From the NCBI GenBank assembly GCA_026419785.1, contig JAODTK010005010.1, forward strand, positions 62,001-126,000: a DNA stretch of 64,000 bases. The letters are read 5' to 3'. Position numbers and translations under genes: made by a program. Shown piece after piece: positions 25,691 through 37,974 of the stretch (its first letter is position 1; every line of letters begins with the position of its first letter). The notes below the pieces were generated by a model. It made no database searches. It was not told the DNA's origin and was given only the letters and a program-made list of their open reading frames with translations. This stretch comes from Sclerodactyla briareus (lineage: Eukaryota; Echinodermata; Holothuroidea; Dendrochirotida; Sclerodactylidae).

Positions 25691-28600
25691 AGTATGTATT
25701 AGAACCAGTAGTACCGGTACTATCAATTTAAGGACATAGGTCTTTGAATTGAATCAGCAGTGCTAAGGTAGAAGACCTAATGTTTACCTGTACGGGGGGA
25801 AGATGTAAGCCAGAGGTTAAGCCTAACCTATCCCCCTTGGATTCACCAGACAGGAAAAACTATTATGAGGCTATTAGCCTCAGGCTAGCAACGCCGGGAA
25901 TAAGCATGATTAGGTTTGTGCAGTGATACATATCCACTTACGTACTGTCTTTCAACAATTCGTATGAGGAAGACATCATTCCCATAACAATCCCACATGG
26001 TAAACCACTTGTCAACATTTCACAGCAGACCGCACGCTGGCCCCATTTTGCAGCCTTGTCTGCACATCACACCGGGATAATTTCGGCTTATAAGGACGGG
26101 TTCGGATGTAGGTCGCCAGCTTGGACAATTAATACCATTGAGAGGCAGTACTGGCATGATGTCAACCGGTAGTTTGTGAAGGTTTGATGATTAATATTAG
26201 ACCCCAAATTACATTAGGGAGTGTACACACCATGTGTGAGGGTATCACGTCATATGAAATGTCCGGTGTCAAACAATAATTTATGCCCCCATGATCGTCC
26301 CCCCCCCCCCCCGTCCCTGAAGCTGGGGGGACCACGCAAGCTTGAGGCCATTACCGATAGATGCCACGACCAAGCACAACAAAATTTTGCCCGAGCAATC
26401 CCATAGCTGGCCGCGAGCAACCAAACTAGGCCAACGGGTAAGCTAGACTAACTCTAGCCCAATTAATAAATAGGATAGATCAAAGGATTAAATTGCGACA
26501 GCAATTAGCCTAGAATTAGATGCGTGCATCAACCAATTGGTCCATGCCAAAACCACTCTCACCACAATAGAGCCTTTGTCCACCAGGGCCATCCAGCTAT
26601 AAAAAGTCCTCGCCATTTTATAGTTAGTAATATAGTAGTGATTATACGTTACGAATCGGCTCCAATTTCAACAAAGGGAGAGGGGCACACGTGACATCGA
26701 AGCTACATGGGAACACACGGCATACGATGATACGGTAAGCTGGACAGCTAGGGATGATACGGTAGGCTGGACGGCTAGGCTGGGAAAAACAAAATCCAAC
26801 AAAGGCCGGTCCGAGAAACCAGCCCAGAAATGAGAAGAAAATAAATTTCCCGGCGCGGGAAAAAGTTCATATAACTAGTGTTCTATAGATTATAGATGGT
26901 GAGGAAAAGACTAGCGACACTGCATGATCCACAAAAATATCGCGGCAAAAAGGTGTAAAATCGCCGAGACATTAGGTTCCGAGGATCGAGGACTTCGCGC
27001 GCCTGGGGCTGCCACCTCCCCTCCTGTCTCCACCATGATATGACGTCATGCCCGAGAGAGCAGGGAACTTCTGAGTAGCAGTTGCCTGAAAAAAAAAAAC
27101 AACATCCGAGCAGTCTGATAGCATGGGTAGAGTGTACATGCTTCCTGATTTTTTCACAATTTCCGAAATTCAACGTCGGCGCAGTCACGTTCAGTTTTGC
27201 TGATATCACCCGAAAGACTTGCGGTACCAATAGTTTCCACTGTTGTGAAAACTTACCTTGCCTGCTTAGCCTACATGATGATTTTTCCCGGGTAGTTATT
27301 TATTCGTTTATGAAATCGGACTAATTTGGGAAATTTTAGTGAAAATGTTATGCGACTCAAATTAACACGGTATTGGTCCATAAGTATTGTTCGTCAGGTA
27401 TTGTTCGTCTATCACGTCACACATTATTGAGAAATAAGGAATCTGTATAATGGACCAAACTTTGAAGGTCAATAGAGTCCACACAGGAACATCGTATTTA
27501 ATAACTCCACATATGAACATATTAAAATGGGGTTCAGACCTGTAGATATAGTTTACCATTCCCCACAATATCATCTCTGTTACAACCTATTCTGCAGTTG
27601 TCTTTCACAATTATGACAAATACTGTTTTCCCCTTCATGAGAACGTTGTTCAAATGTTCTTGTGCCAGGTCAATTAAGGATTGTGAGAAATGGGTCAAGA
27701 AATCAAACTAACTGTTTGGATTTCTGTTAAAATATATTCTGAGTTCCTCGAATATCAATAATTTTTAAAACATGAATACTTGTAGGATTGGACCAAGTTT
27801 ATTTCGAAATATGTAGACTCTGGGGAGGAAAAAAAATCAAAATTTGATTTTCAAAGGTTCTCACCATTTTCCAAAATATTTGGAGATTGCAACTGAGAAG
27901 GCATCTGACTGAGTTCACCCGCTGATTCAAATCACTCGGCCTCCTCCGGGCAAGCGACCGGACCTAGGCATCGCCCCTCTCCCCAACTCTCTGAGGCACA
28001 AGCGTAGCTGTGCTATCAATAAGCTACGAGGAGGAGCGTCCCGACGCGCGAGATCAACCCATGGATCCCGTACCGACAGGACACGATGGAAAGGATCGGA
28101 CTTCGGGATGGGCGCCATACGCCGCCCCAAAACCTCTGTTGAAATTCGCAAATCAGGCAAAAGCGGGGCGGAGCCAATTTGGCGTCTGGCACACCTCACT
28201 AGTTTGGTTCCGCTATACAGATGACATGTCGGACAGACATACCAACCAGCAGTGCCAGTGACTCATACCCCATTACAGAATTAAATTAGCCTGAATATTT
28301 CCATATTTTGCGGATGAAAAGTCGCGAGATATGGGTTTGAGCTAATACTGGAAAAGATTGCTTAACGCACTGATATTTCCGGAAACAAAAATTCGGAGCG
28401 AATTGTTGAGTTTTTCACGATTTTTTGTCAAGATTTGCTCTACATTTGAAGACTGTAATGGCCGGAAGGTTTCAAGTTCTGTGATCAAGGTTAACCATGC
28501 CGTAACGAGGCAAGATCAGAGCGGGTACTGCTAAAATCCATAATGAAGATGATAAAAAAAATATATACGAGGTAGGCGAGCCCGAAGTACGGAAGATGAT

Positions 28601-28790
28601 GAGGGTGTAAACGCGAAACGAAAGACGACACGAACAAAGCGTGGCATACGCTACGTTATCAACTTAATACGAGTAGATCCACTAAAGGGACGACCGACCA
28701 ACATAGGTGCCAAACTAAGATTACTCAAAACGTATATATAATGGCACCGGCAACCCAGGACGGCGTCTCGCAAAAGCAATAATCATGTAA
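25691..28790. other. unassigned stretch with a CRE-like site and GC-rich patch
   Basis: A 12-C run lies near 26301, 'GATACGGTA.GCTGGAC.GCTAGG' is duplicated near 26730-26780, and a consensus TGACGTCA is at 27041-27048. A GC-rich patch at 27930-28200 is open in two antiparallel frames (27927-28199 minus; 28010-28261 plus). I recognise no protein in it. It could be a promoter, an old exon or a repeat. Confidence 0.35.
27041..27048. promoter_or_regulatory. CRE-like palindrome TGACGTCA
   Basis: An exact consensus for CREB/ATF dimers. No transcription start or gene can be tied to it, and one perfect 8-mer is expected about once per 65 kb by chance. Confidence 0.2.
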
Positions 28791-28794
28791 CAAA

Positions 28795-29295
28795 TTTGCT
28801 TTGAACTAGCACAGGTGAGAAGAGGACCTAAATTTGGGATGTTCTAGCATGTGCCTTGATGAGATATTTTAATTTACTTTTGAGAAATTTGAGGAATATA
28901 TGACATGACGGGGGGAATGAGGCGAATGCTGTCCATAGGCTCTACCAGGAAATGCTGCATTTTGCGCTCTGATTACAGGAAGGTGAAAAATGATTTTCAC
29001 TCAGAGATGAACAAGGTTATTCTTCGATATTTCGTGAACAATTCTGTAGGTTTTCATTCCGATCCCATATATATTGTTTGGTACAAGATTGTTAAAAGTA
29101 CATGTTTTACAATTGGAATTTATATTATAGTGGAACCTGTGGTTCCCCCGGTGATGTCACAAGGCAAATTGTGTAAAGGCTGATCGTGCCTTATCGGTAC
29201 ACCCGAATCGGCTGAAATCGGTGTGGAGCTTAGCTGTCACAATGTCATACGTAGAAAGTACCAAAAGATCAGTCAGGGTACAGGACCAATGGCTA
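28795..29295 (+). repeat. dispersed repeat, sister of 34040-34620
   Basis: Shared segments in order: 'TTGCTTTGAACTAGCACAGGTGAGAAGAGGAC', 'TTCTAGCATGT', 'TTTACTTTTGAGAAATTTGAGGAAT', 'TATTTCGTGA' and a closing 'GCTGAAATCGG...GTAGAAAGTACCAAAAGATC.AGTCA' block. The + frame 28905-29183 has no recognisable domain. Confidence 0.6.
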
Positions 29296-30664
29296 CAACA
29301 TAAAACTGAATTCCACATACCATAATAGATTTATAAACAGAACAGTCGTTCCTATATTTAAAAGAAAGTCATAGAATTACCTGATATTTCAAATTCAGGT
29401 GGGTAATGCCCCGTTCCAACAGGACGAATTGGCTGACGAAAGACGTTGCGATGATAGCGAATTCAGTTGTGACGGCCTCGCTACCTCAAGAGGCGTCGAG
29501 ACACCAGAACGAATGGGCTACAATCCGCGATCGTGAATAGTTGCCACGTCAGTGCGAGTTGAGAAGAAGTAGTTGCGGGCCAGTGAGAATGATACGAATG
29601 TACCACCATACTTACCGGTTCCTGATTACGTGCAGTTACAGATGAAGCTACAGATGCACAATACGGATTCACTATCATATGGTATAATTTATGGACACGT
29701 GGCTGTTAAAGGGCAATGCAGGCTGGATACTCCAGAGGTTATCTTGTGGAGAATGGACAACTGTAAAGTAGGTCAAAACCCCAATTTCAATACAATGTTT
29801 CCTATGTGGAGTTATGGGCCATCAAGTTTGGACCATTGAGCACAGAAATTAGGGAGAATCCCAAGTGCGCACAATGGATGGACGTCTCACAGGCCCAAAC
29901 AGGGAAATCTGTATGTATTTGATTGTTTTCATTTTGTTGAATAAGACATTCGCAGAAGTTTGTTGTCTTTCTCTCACCAAACGTAACCATCAACACTACC
30001 AACCCACTATAGCAATCCTCTCCCATGGACTACATGCTTTTCGAAGTGGAAAAATGTTTGAATTTCAATGAAAACAAAGAAATGTGCAGGGTTGTGCGAG
30101 TATGACATCATTATTTATTGCATGTGGGAGGTTGCGCAATACCACATGCTTCACAATACACAAACTGCAAATGATCTAAACTCCGTAAAAGAAAAGTCCT
30201 ATGAACTTCGATTTGGACTGACGTATTCCCAGTTTTATCCAGCATTGGAAATAGCTCCGTGTATAAATTCACCTGCAGTTCCTTTATTTCCGAGTCAAAG
30301 TGTATAGTCCTTTGGCCAAGAAAAATTCCAGCTCGAATGCTTATAGTTTCACATTGCAAGTAGTAGGCATACCGTATCTTCTGGGGAGGCGGTGGTATTA
30401 TTTATCCATTATATGCAACTCTTTGTCAGGCTTGTGGCTGTTGTGGATGGCCCTTATAATGCAGTGCATGATAGCCAGTGTGGTTGATGGTCAAGACGGG
30501 GACAAGACAAAACAAGACAGAAATCAAAGCTGGTCGTATTTCATACCTCCCCCCATATTATTCGCCGAAGAGAGAATTTCCGTCAGACTCATACCTGGCT
30601 GGGGTGGGCTATCCTTATTTTGCTAGTGATTCTTATCAATGCTTCATATGTGTGGAAGACTGAA

Positions 30665-30680
30665 AGGTCATCTGAGGTCA
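30665..30680 (+). promoter_or_regulatory. perfect DR4 half-site pair (AGGTCA-TCTG-AGGTCA)
   Basis: Two identical AGGTCA hexamers with 4-bp spacing, followed by AAGC. Same orientation and context as the copies at 14783, 45793 and 48150. Confidence 0.35.
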
Positions 30681-31475
30681 AAGCTGACTTGTGAATGTTG
30701 CTTTACATCAAGGGTCACTTTCATGGATCTGATACATGGCTTACAATGATAGTTATTCAAATCTCAACAACCAACTAAGATAACCCCAAGTCAGTCCACC
30801 TTTCAATATTACATTATTGTGGAGTATCTTTGACGAGCCTGGGAATCACAAAGCTCGTGTTTGTTTTGGAGAATCATTTGAATGTTCCGATCCAATTAAA
30901 CCGGGCTCCCTCTGGTTGCAATTCGGACGTTACAGACTGTCGAATAAAAAATATGACCAGAGTCCTTTGGTAAGTCGATAACTCTTTTCTGAGAGCCATA
31001 ATTTTATTTTGGTTTAAAAATCAATTGCGCCATTGAATTTTCAAGGATAGGCAACAATAATCGATACCAACTTTTCGTTGGTGTGTTCGTTTTGTTTAAT
31101 GAGTCAATGATCCATTGGGTGTGATCCGATATTATTAATCTCCGGTCTCCCTGTCTGCTAGTCGGCTTTCGGATGCCAATTCGATCATTATATTAAGAAA
31201 AAAAAAAATGATGATATGAAGCTCAGTGAGATAGGTCAATCGATAACTATTCTCCGGAAAGCCATGAACGTTTGAAGCATTGAATTTTGCAGTTTGAGGA
31301 TAGGCAACAGTCATAATATTGGCAATACATCAATAGTTGTTCACCTCAATCCTTCGGAAAACTTGATAATTTTTCGTACGTGATATTTTTGTGTCGTTGA
31401 TACCCGATCATCACTCAATTCCACCATTCACCCCCGTTCACACTCATTCCGTGGGAGTATGATGTTTTGGAAGCT

Positions 31476-31557
31476 CCACTCGCTCATTCACTCACTCTCA
31501 CCTCACTCCCTCACTCACTCACCTCACTCACTCACTCACTCACTCAACTCACTCACA
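31476..31557. repeat. (CACT)n microsatellite
   Basis: About 80 bp of CACT/TCAC units with a few 2- to 3-bp interruptions. Confidence 0.9.
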
Positions 31558-33569
31558 AGTCATGGTATCATTCACATCAAAGGGTGTGGGTTTACATTCA
31601 TATGAATGCGAAGATGCGATACATTGTATTAAAGAAGGCCCTGGAAATCGAGAAAGGGGCCTAACCCCGGAGCAGAATAATCTAGAGGTGGCGCCGATGT
31701 GGGCATGTGTTTGGGCCCCTCCCATCCAGCCATCAGGGCCCCACATTGTGCCATTTTGTCGGGGAAGCCATGAACCATAATTACACTCCTCATTCCTCAT
31801 TCAGTGACTGTGCTTCATGTCATATCAACTCATATCAACTTTTTCGGGGGGGGGGGGGGGGGACGGGGGACGCAATTCACTCTGCCCCCAAGATTTTGGC
31901 CTTACTGCTATTTTTTTTTTTTCGCAGACACTGATCAAGTTGAGTGAATTCTGCTGCTCCTCTTCCGGGGTATTTTATCTACCCGGGGGGTAGTGTTCAG
32001 ACATATGATGCGCCTTGTGCAGACAATATGGAATGTGCCTTGTTGCAACATTGATGTTCCCTAAAACCACAAATGCCTGAAATTTACTCGAAGTTGTTTC
32101 TAGTATCATGAAAGAAGGCTCTCCTTCAATCCCTATCGTTGGGGGGGGGCATAGGACTGGCTTTACCAGCTGGTGTGTTGCCTCCTTCATTGAACGATTT
32201 CGATTTCCTGCTAGGAGACCCGTCAGTTCAACAAATAAACAAACGAAATACAATTCGCTACCTTGAGGTGGAGGGGGTTGAGGGGGTATGCTACTACCTG
32301 GCGGATCAGTGATGTTTTTTCCTATTTATATGGGTGCGACCACTTGTTTGAAAGTTGGGTGCGGGCACGGTGACAATCCACGGTGCGGGTGGAAACCCTA
32401 AAATAGCATTCGAAGGATTCGACCAGAACGGTCACAAATTCGTGCAAAAGACATGATTCAAAATTCAGGTGAGGTAAAGTTTTATCTCCGAAATTGCCTG
32501 ACTTCTCTCGAAGCACGTCCAAAAGTTTTAAAAAAATTTTCGCGAGTGCTTTCGCGCGCAGTGTTGCGTTTTACCTCGTGTTCACTCATTTGGCCACCTT
32601 TCTGGCCAATTGGAAGTGTTCCTCCCATGCGCTTGTGGACCGCAAAGAAGATAAAAATGCGGGCCGTGATCTTGGTGAAGAACTCTGGCCTATCTAAACG
32701 TGAAAGGTCAGAGAGGGTTAAGTGCAATGTCGTTGGTCAAATTGATCCTGCGAATCTCGCGCTTCGCGCGACGTATGGTGCTGCCGTTGTTTCCATTACT
32801 CCTTTCATGATGACCGTAACCTCACTTGCATCGTATAAAATATCACAGCAGCCCAACACAATACCTTGAAAATTGATCCAAGGCGATAAGTATCTGAGAA
32901 CCTTTACTAAAAATGAAATTTCGTCACTTTAGGAATGCTGCTTACTGCCGTTCCCTCTGCAATCTTGGGGGTCTGTAAACCAAAAATTTCCTCGTTCGCT
33001 TCGCGCCAATCCATGCTGGTGCTCCGCTTAGTCGTATCGATCTTGTCGTCCCCTCAATCGCGACACAATCACCGCCCTTGTTTTGATGAAAATCGCCATA
33101 TTCACCTCTTCTCTTTTTTCTTCATTTCAGTAGCATAGTTTTGATTTTTTTTTTTGGATTTAGTTTTTTACTTTGGCGCTTTTATGCCGGGTTTCTTTCT
33201 ATGCAGTTCTTTTGTATTCATTCAAAGCCACAGGGTATGATTCAACACATAACATTCATTTGGAACAATTGATTGCTAATGCCTAATATAGTCACTGTCA
33301 ATTAACTGCCTTCTTTACATGAAGGCCGGAAACTAGCAACGGAATTGCTTCTGCACTTCCACTGACGTGAGTGACTGGGAGTGACTGCCAACAAGTTGAA
33401 GCTAGCAACAACACTGGCCAAGTTGTTCACAACTATTTCCTACTTCCTACACGACCGAGTTTAAACGCCCACTTCAATTGCAAGTTCCTATTGAAGATCA
33501 ACACATAAAATGCAGGATGATCTTTTTTTGAATTAAAAAAATGATTAACAAAGAACCCAACATTTTTGC

Positions 33570-33708
33570 TAGTCTCGAAGCGAGAGCAGAAGAATTTCTG
33601 AGACCAAAAGGGTTCGAGACCGAGACCACGGGTTGTCGAGACCGAGCCAAGACCGAGACCAGCAAAAATTGGTCTAAGACCGGTCCGGTCTCGAGCACTA
33701 CAACACTG
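33570..33708. repeat. GAGACC array ending in CTACAACACTG
   Basis: Degenerate CGAGACC units (about 33590-33695) end in CTACAACACTG at 33698-33708. The array is similar in construction to 2058-2187 and 46963-47091. CTACAACACTG reversed is CAGTGTTGTAG, a plausible transposon terminus of the hAT CAGTG kind. Confidence 0.6.
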
Positions 33709-34035
33709 CTTAACACAGACTAATGGAGTGAGTTGTGAAAGCGTTCAATTTTTCAAAAATGGAGCGAAATCAACTAATACTCCAAGCAATATTTTAAAAT
33801 TAACTGCTTTTCCTTCATCCCTCGATGAGTAGGGTAAAGGTGTAGGCATTAGAAGGCAAGTTTTTCTGCTTCAAAGGCAAATTTTGAAGCAGATATAAGT
33901 GCATTTGAAGACCAGAGTCGATGGCAAATGAACACGACAATTCAGTTCACTACGTGACGGAACTTGACTGTTGATGGATATTTCTCCTAATCTTGTAAGA
34001 ATACGCACAGGGGCAGTAGAGTCTGCCTAAAGGCC
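33709..34035. other. unassigned stretch
   Basis: No gene, repeat or structure recognised. Confidence 0.3.
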
Positions 34036-34039
34036 GACG

Positions 34040-34620
34040 GTCATTTAACAGATTTACTTTAAACTAGCACAAGTAAAAAGAGGACATATCAAAACCCCAT
34101 ATACCCAAATTTGTAGGTTCTGGCATGTTACATTATTGTGAAATTCCGATTTACACTTGAGAGGTTCGGGGAATCTTTGACACCACACGGTGGGGGGGGG
34201 GGGGGAGGGTGATGCGAGGCCACCTAAGCTGATGTATACCCTACACAGTAAATACAAAAAAAATGCGCCATATAACAGCGAGAAGAAGAAAAATCTATAA
34301 TTAGCTAAGAATGAATGAGATTATCTTCTAATATTTTGTGAGGTTGGGCAAGTATTCAGCAACCTCGGAAGTTGGGCAAAAATTGACCTATAAGCGTCAA
34401 TTCATTCCGATGATAAGCCATAGGCCTAACATGAAATTTGTCTATTGAATGATCAATTTGGTTTACCCAACTTTTGAGGTTGCTGAATACTTGCTCAACC
34501 TTCCAATATTTGCCCAACTTTTTTTAACAATGTTGGTACTCAAGATCAGCTGAAATTCGGCCTGTGGTTTCAGCTGCCATAGGCTAAACATAGAAAGTGC
34601 CAAAAGTCCAGTCATATTTA
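34040..34620 (+). repeat. dispersed repeat, sister of 28795-29295, with foldback insert
   Basis: Matches the 28.8-kb copy at 'TTTACTTTAAACTAGCACAAGTAAAAAGAGGAC', 'TTTACACTTGAGAGGTTCGGGGAAT', 'AATATTTTGTGAGG' and the closing 'GCTGAAATTCGG...ATAGAAAGTGCCAAAAGTCCAGTCA'. The middle is interrupted by a palindromic insert at about 34341-34502. A G-run of about 14 lies at 34191-34205. Confidence 0.62.
34341..34502. repeat. foldback (MITE-like) insert with ~40-bp arms
   Basis: The left arm, 34341-34380 (AGGTTGGGCAAGTATTCAGC...), pairs with the right arm, 34462-34502 (...GCTGAATACTTGCTCAACCT), with about four mismatches. The loop is about 80 bp. Absence of this block from the sister copy at 28.8-29.3 kb supports an insertion. 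Confidence 0.7.
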
Positions 34621-35727
34621 CGTATGACCATTGGCCTTTCAAAGGTTTTCGACACTAAACCTGAACTTCGCCGGATGCAAATCGGATGTTATAACACAGA
34701 CACCCTCACGGAGCCGATCACACTACAACGATATCGTTCCGTACAACGATCCGATTTATTCAGTTTAGGCCGCAAAATACCAGACCTAGCTCATGACGGC
34801 TGAAGCACCCTGCCGCAACGTTAAAGGAGTCGATTAAAGGCGTGTTGGCAACAATCTGATGTTGAAAGCCCATTCTTACGTCTTGATGATCACATATTTT
34901 CCATTTATGTTGAGGCTAACGACTCTATCGTACAATATGTATCGTTCTCGATTTGACGTCACTTAGGAACTAAGTGTTTCAAGCATTCTCGATTTCAAGA
35001 GGGTATTGCGATGGTACCCTAGTATTTATGACATCTATACCATACGGGCAGCATTATAGTTCTCCCAGGTGAACAGCCTGACATTGAAAAAGAACGTGAT
35101 AAGTGAAACATGAGAGGTTCCGTAGCGGCGAAAAATCATCTAAATAAAATGGAACGTGCACCGAGTACGCGCGGGGCGGCGCGGCCAAGTTATCGTGCCG
35201 CATCATGGCAAATAGATTTTATGGAATATAACTTCCTCATAAAGCAATTAAAAACCATATCCATGAGTTGCTAGATATGTCTGTCCCTTTTACCTACTTA
35301 TGCAGTGTGATCCCTACCGAAAATTCATGTTCCCTTGCCTGACTGCGATATTTTTTACATCCATCAGTCCATGTCGTACACCCCATCCGCACCTTCATAT
35401 GGAATCCTAGCCTGAATCATCACCACCCCGCCCCAAAAGAACGAAAAAAAAAAAAACTTGTCCAATAACAAGGAACAATAATCAATACTCATTGGCCAGA
35501 ATTAATTCGTTAATAGAATTGTTTGAGACGTATTTTCAAGGTATAGGATAGTGTCTCATCCTATACCTTCACATTCACGTCGATACGGTAAATCGATCGA
35601 GTAACTCATCAGCCGACTGAACTGCACAATGTTTTATTCATTCGGAATTGTGAATGTGTTTTGGAATTATCGAATCAACGATATGCGGGTGGTAATTTTC
35701 TTGTAGTCTTTAAACTGAAAATAATCT
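34621..35727. other. unassigned stretch
   Basis: A CG-rich spot around 35170 and a near-palindrome at 35545-35570 (GTATAGGATAGTGTCTCATCCTATAC, a hairpin with 10-bp arms) are the only things seen. There is no recognised gene. Confidence 0.35.
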
Positions 35728-35751
35728 TTATATATATATATATATAGATAT

Positions 35752-35783
<32 letters not shown>

Positions 35784-35813
35784 ATATATATATATATATA
35801 GATATATATATAT

Positions 35814-35868
<55 letters not shown>

Positions 35869-35918
35869 ATATATATAGATATATATATATATATATCTAT
35901 ACTATATATTGTATACTA
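35728..35918. repeat. (TA)n microsatellite
   Basis: About 190 bp of alternating T and A with a few TAGATA interruptions. Confidence 0.95.
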
Positions 35919-35984
35919 TCGCTCGTCGTTTTTTTGCCCTTTCCCCACCTCTTTTTCTTTCTATTCGGTCCTGAAAGTTGGGTG

Positions 35985-36120
35985 TTTCACAGAGCAATTT
36001 GGGGGGTCCGAAGCAGTGATGGGAAACATTTTGTGTGTGAAAAAATCGTTATGTATGGAGGCCTTCCCAAAAGTTGGGGGTTCATGACCCCCCAGACCCC
36101 CCTAGTGGCTGCGCCTTTGC
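35985..36120. repeat. partial copy of the 51.2-kb MITE-like repeat, inverted
   Basis: Read on the minus strand from about 36118 it runs CAAAGGCGCAGCCACTAGG...GGGTC..GGGGGGTC, then 'TTCACACACAAAATGTTTCCC.TCACTG.TTCGGACCCCCC'. This is the same order as 51194-51300. The opposite terminus is missing. Confidence 0.6.
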
Positions 36121-36747
36121 TGGAAAGACTATTGGGGGTAACGTGTCTTGTATGCCAGCTTAGAGATCCTATTCCATCGACAAGTTCCAATCAGCCTTCA
36201 TTTCATGTCCACGAAGCTACCCATTTTGACTGAAGCTCTTCCTAAAAAAAAAATTAAATAATATAATTAAATAACATTTCCAGATTCATTCATCATAGGA
36301 TTATTGGAAAAATCTGTCGTCCTCTAACTTGTTATTCATTACTGGAACTCCTGATAAATATTTGCTTCATATTATATCGCCGTTCGAGAGGATACAGTCA
36401 GGTATTGTCAGACTTAGATGTGGAATATTTGATCTCTAGAAGAAGCAATACTCATTTGCATTAAGCGTGCCAGGTTTTTTTTCCATAGTTTATTCCTGTA
36501 GTTGCTCCATAAAAGTTGTAAGATACAGAAATATGTATTTATTTCACTCAATTCTTGCCATTCAAAAACTTAGACATGATTACTGCCTTGTAGATTTACC
36601 AAAATAAAAATACTGATATGTGGAGAAAAAGGTCTTCTTGTAGATGAGGTATCGAACTTATTTTCAATATTATTGATGCTTATTTCGTCGAATGTTCCAA
36701 AGGCTGAATAGAACTTTAACTGTTATCTATCCAATCACTCTACACAG
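36121..36747. other. presumed intron or 5' flank of the lectin gene
   Basis: AT-rich with no recognised exon. A polypyrimidine-containing tract and CTCTACACAG precede the lectin exon. Confidence 0.4.
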
Positions 36748-37131
36748 GGTGCCCTGTTGATTTCCAAGCATACTACGAAGGGTCGTGTTACGCTTTCAGA
36801 CCCACCACATCCCGTTCTCGGAGTAATGCTCGGCTACATTGTGAGGAACTCTCCGGTCACCTCGTCTTCATCAACGGCGTGGAAGAGAAGATTTCTTGGC
36901 CGGGAGCTACGATCAGCGATATAACTACTGGCTGGGCCTCAACGGACTCGAGTATGAGGAGAAGACATGGGACGACGGCACGATTGTCGAATACGATAAC
37001 TTCGGCCGTGGTAACACCTTCCCCTTCCTTTATAACTCGGGCTGCTACAGCATCGCGGCATACAATTCTCACGTTTTGGTTAGATTACCCCTGTAATGAT
37101 AGACAAGGATTCATCTGCGAGATGGAATTGG
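36748..37131 (+). CDS. C-type lectin domain exon (internal, frame-shifted in the middle)
   Basis: One exon encoding a whole C-type lectin-like domain, an extracellular ligand-binding fold. The acceptor is CTCTACACAG before 36748 and the donor GTAAGT starts at 37132. Both junctions are phase 1 and the 384-nt length is 128 codons, the usual make-up of a shuffled domain exon. Residues run CPVDFQAYYEGSC, then RLHCEELSGHLVFINGVEEK; in a second frame LAGSYDQRYNYWLGLNGLE and the following TWDDGT...NSGC; then, back in the first frame, WLDYPCNDRQGFICEM. Six cysteines match long-form domains, and WLGL matches the WIGL core motif. The sugar/calcium triplet EPN or QPD is not present, so classical sugar binding is doubtful. 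The middle, about 36890-37073, is shifted: one base seems missing near 36890 and one extra near 37073. Either it is a damaged gene or the sequence has two errors. Signal peptide exons are unseen. Confidence 0.8.
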
Positions 37132-37165
37132 GTAAGTGATAAGCTACTGGCCAACTGTTACATCT

Positions 37166-37241
37166 GTGATGATGATATGATGATGATGATGATGATGATG
37201 ATGACGATAACGTTGATGATGATGATGATGATGATGATGAT
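37166..37241. repeat. (GAT)n microsatellite
   Basis: GAT units with one interruption (GACGATAACGTT), in the intron just after the lectin exon. Confidence 0.9.
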
Positions 37242-37264
37242 AATTATTGTTTAAAAAAAGATTT

Positions 37265-37945
37265 ATAGGTTAAAATGTGAGATATACACTTGATTTTATC
37301 AATCCTTGTCATGAGAAAGGTATTCCCGGCTTCATAGTATTATTGGATTCGGAAAAAGCCTTTACACTCTCCAGTGGAATTTTCGTCACCATTGTTTAAA
37401 GAAATTGGGATTCGGTACAGGATTTATATCAACTGGGTGCATACATTTTTTTGTTTATGAACAGTTCTGCTTGCGTAATTCCAAACTAATTCCAAACTTC
37501 ATTTCGTTAACAGTACGCCTTTCACCTGGTCTACTGGTCCAGATACCCTTTGGGTATTACCTGCACTTGCAATAGGAAGGATCTCTTTCATTTGAACTTC
37601 CCGCCAAAGTTATCCCATCTCAAACAAACTTTAAATTCATGGTCATACAGAGACATTCACGCCAATTGGCCGGTGTTCAAACTTTTGCAATATCCAAATT
37701 AGTTTGTAATTACCTGTTCCAGATTCTTCCAAATCCTCCAGAATGGGTTATTTCTGAACTTAATACTATTGTGTATAATTTCATTTGGAACAATAGGCCT
37801 GATAAGGTTAAGCGACAGACAATGATTAATCCTATCCGGTATAGTGGTTTGAAGGTAATGCATATTGATACTTTTATTGATAGCTTGAAGATTACTTGGA
37901 TCAGGAGATATTTGAGTGGGATTAATACTTCCTGTCAAGGGTAAC
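37265..37945 (+). mobile_element. L1/Tx1-like LINE remnant, first part (intronic)
   Basis: Decayed reverse transcriptase in the same direction as the lectin gene, within the intron. 'RYTLDFINPCHEKGIPGFIVLLDSEKAF'-like wording near 37275-37360 matches the RT segment containing the first catalytic Asp region. The YADD block is deleted. Then comes an open frame with 'QTFAISKLVCNYLFQILPN' and 'TIVYNFIWNNRPDKVKRQT' (37639-37944, 101 codons), which is typical of the part after the RT core in L1/Tx1 proteins. It is interrupted after about 37945 by another repeat and resumes near 38925. Confidence 0.8.
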
Positions 37946-37974
37946 TATGCTCTGGCTTCAAGTGGTCGCTCCCA

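Larger units (their letters stand above)
29296..33565. other. unassigned stretch with simple repeats
   Basis: Contains a (CACT)n tract, a 17-G run near 31846-31862 and a DR4 pair at 30665. The open frames include 30300-30626, 31562-31780 and 32453-32869 (138 codons, +). None has a domain I know, and no exon signals are convincing. CTCGCGCTTCGCGCGA near 32760 is a small palindrome of a kind seen in several repeats here. Confidence 0.35.
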
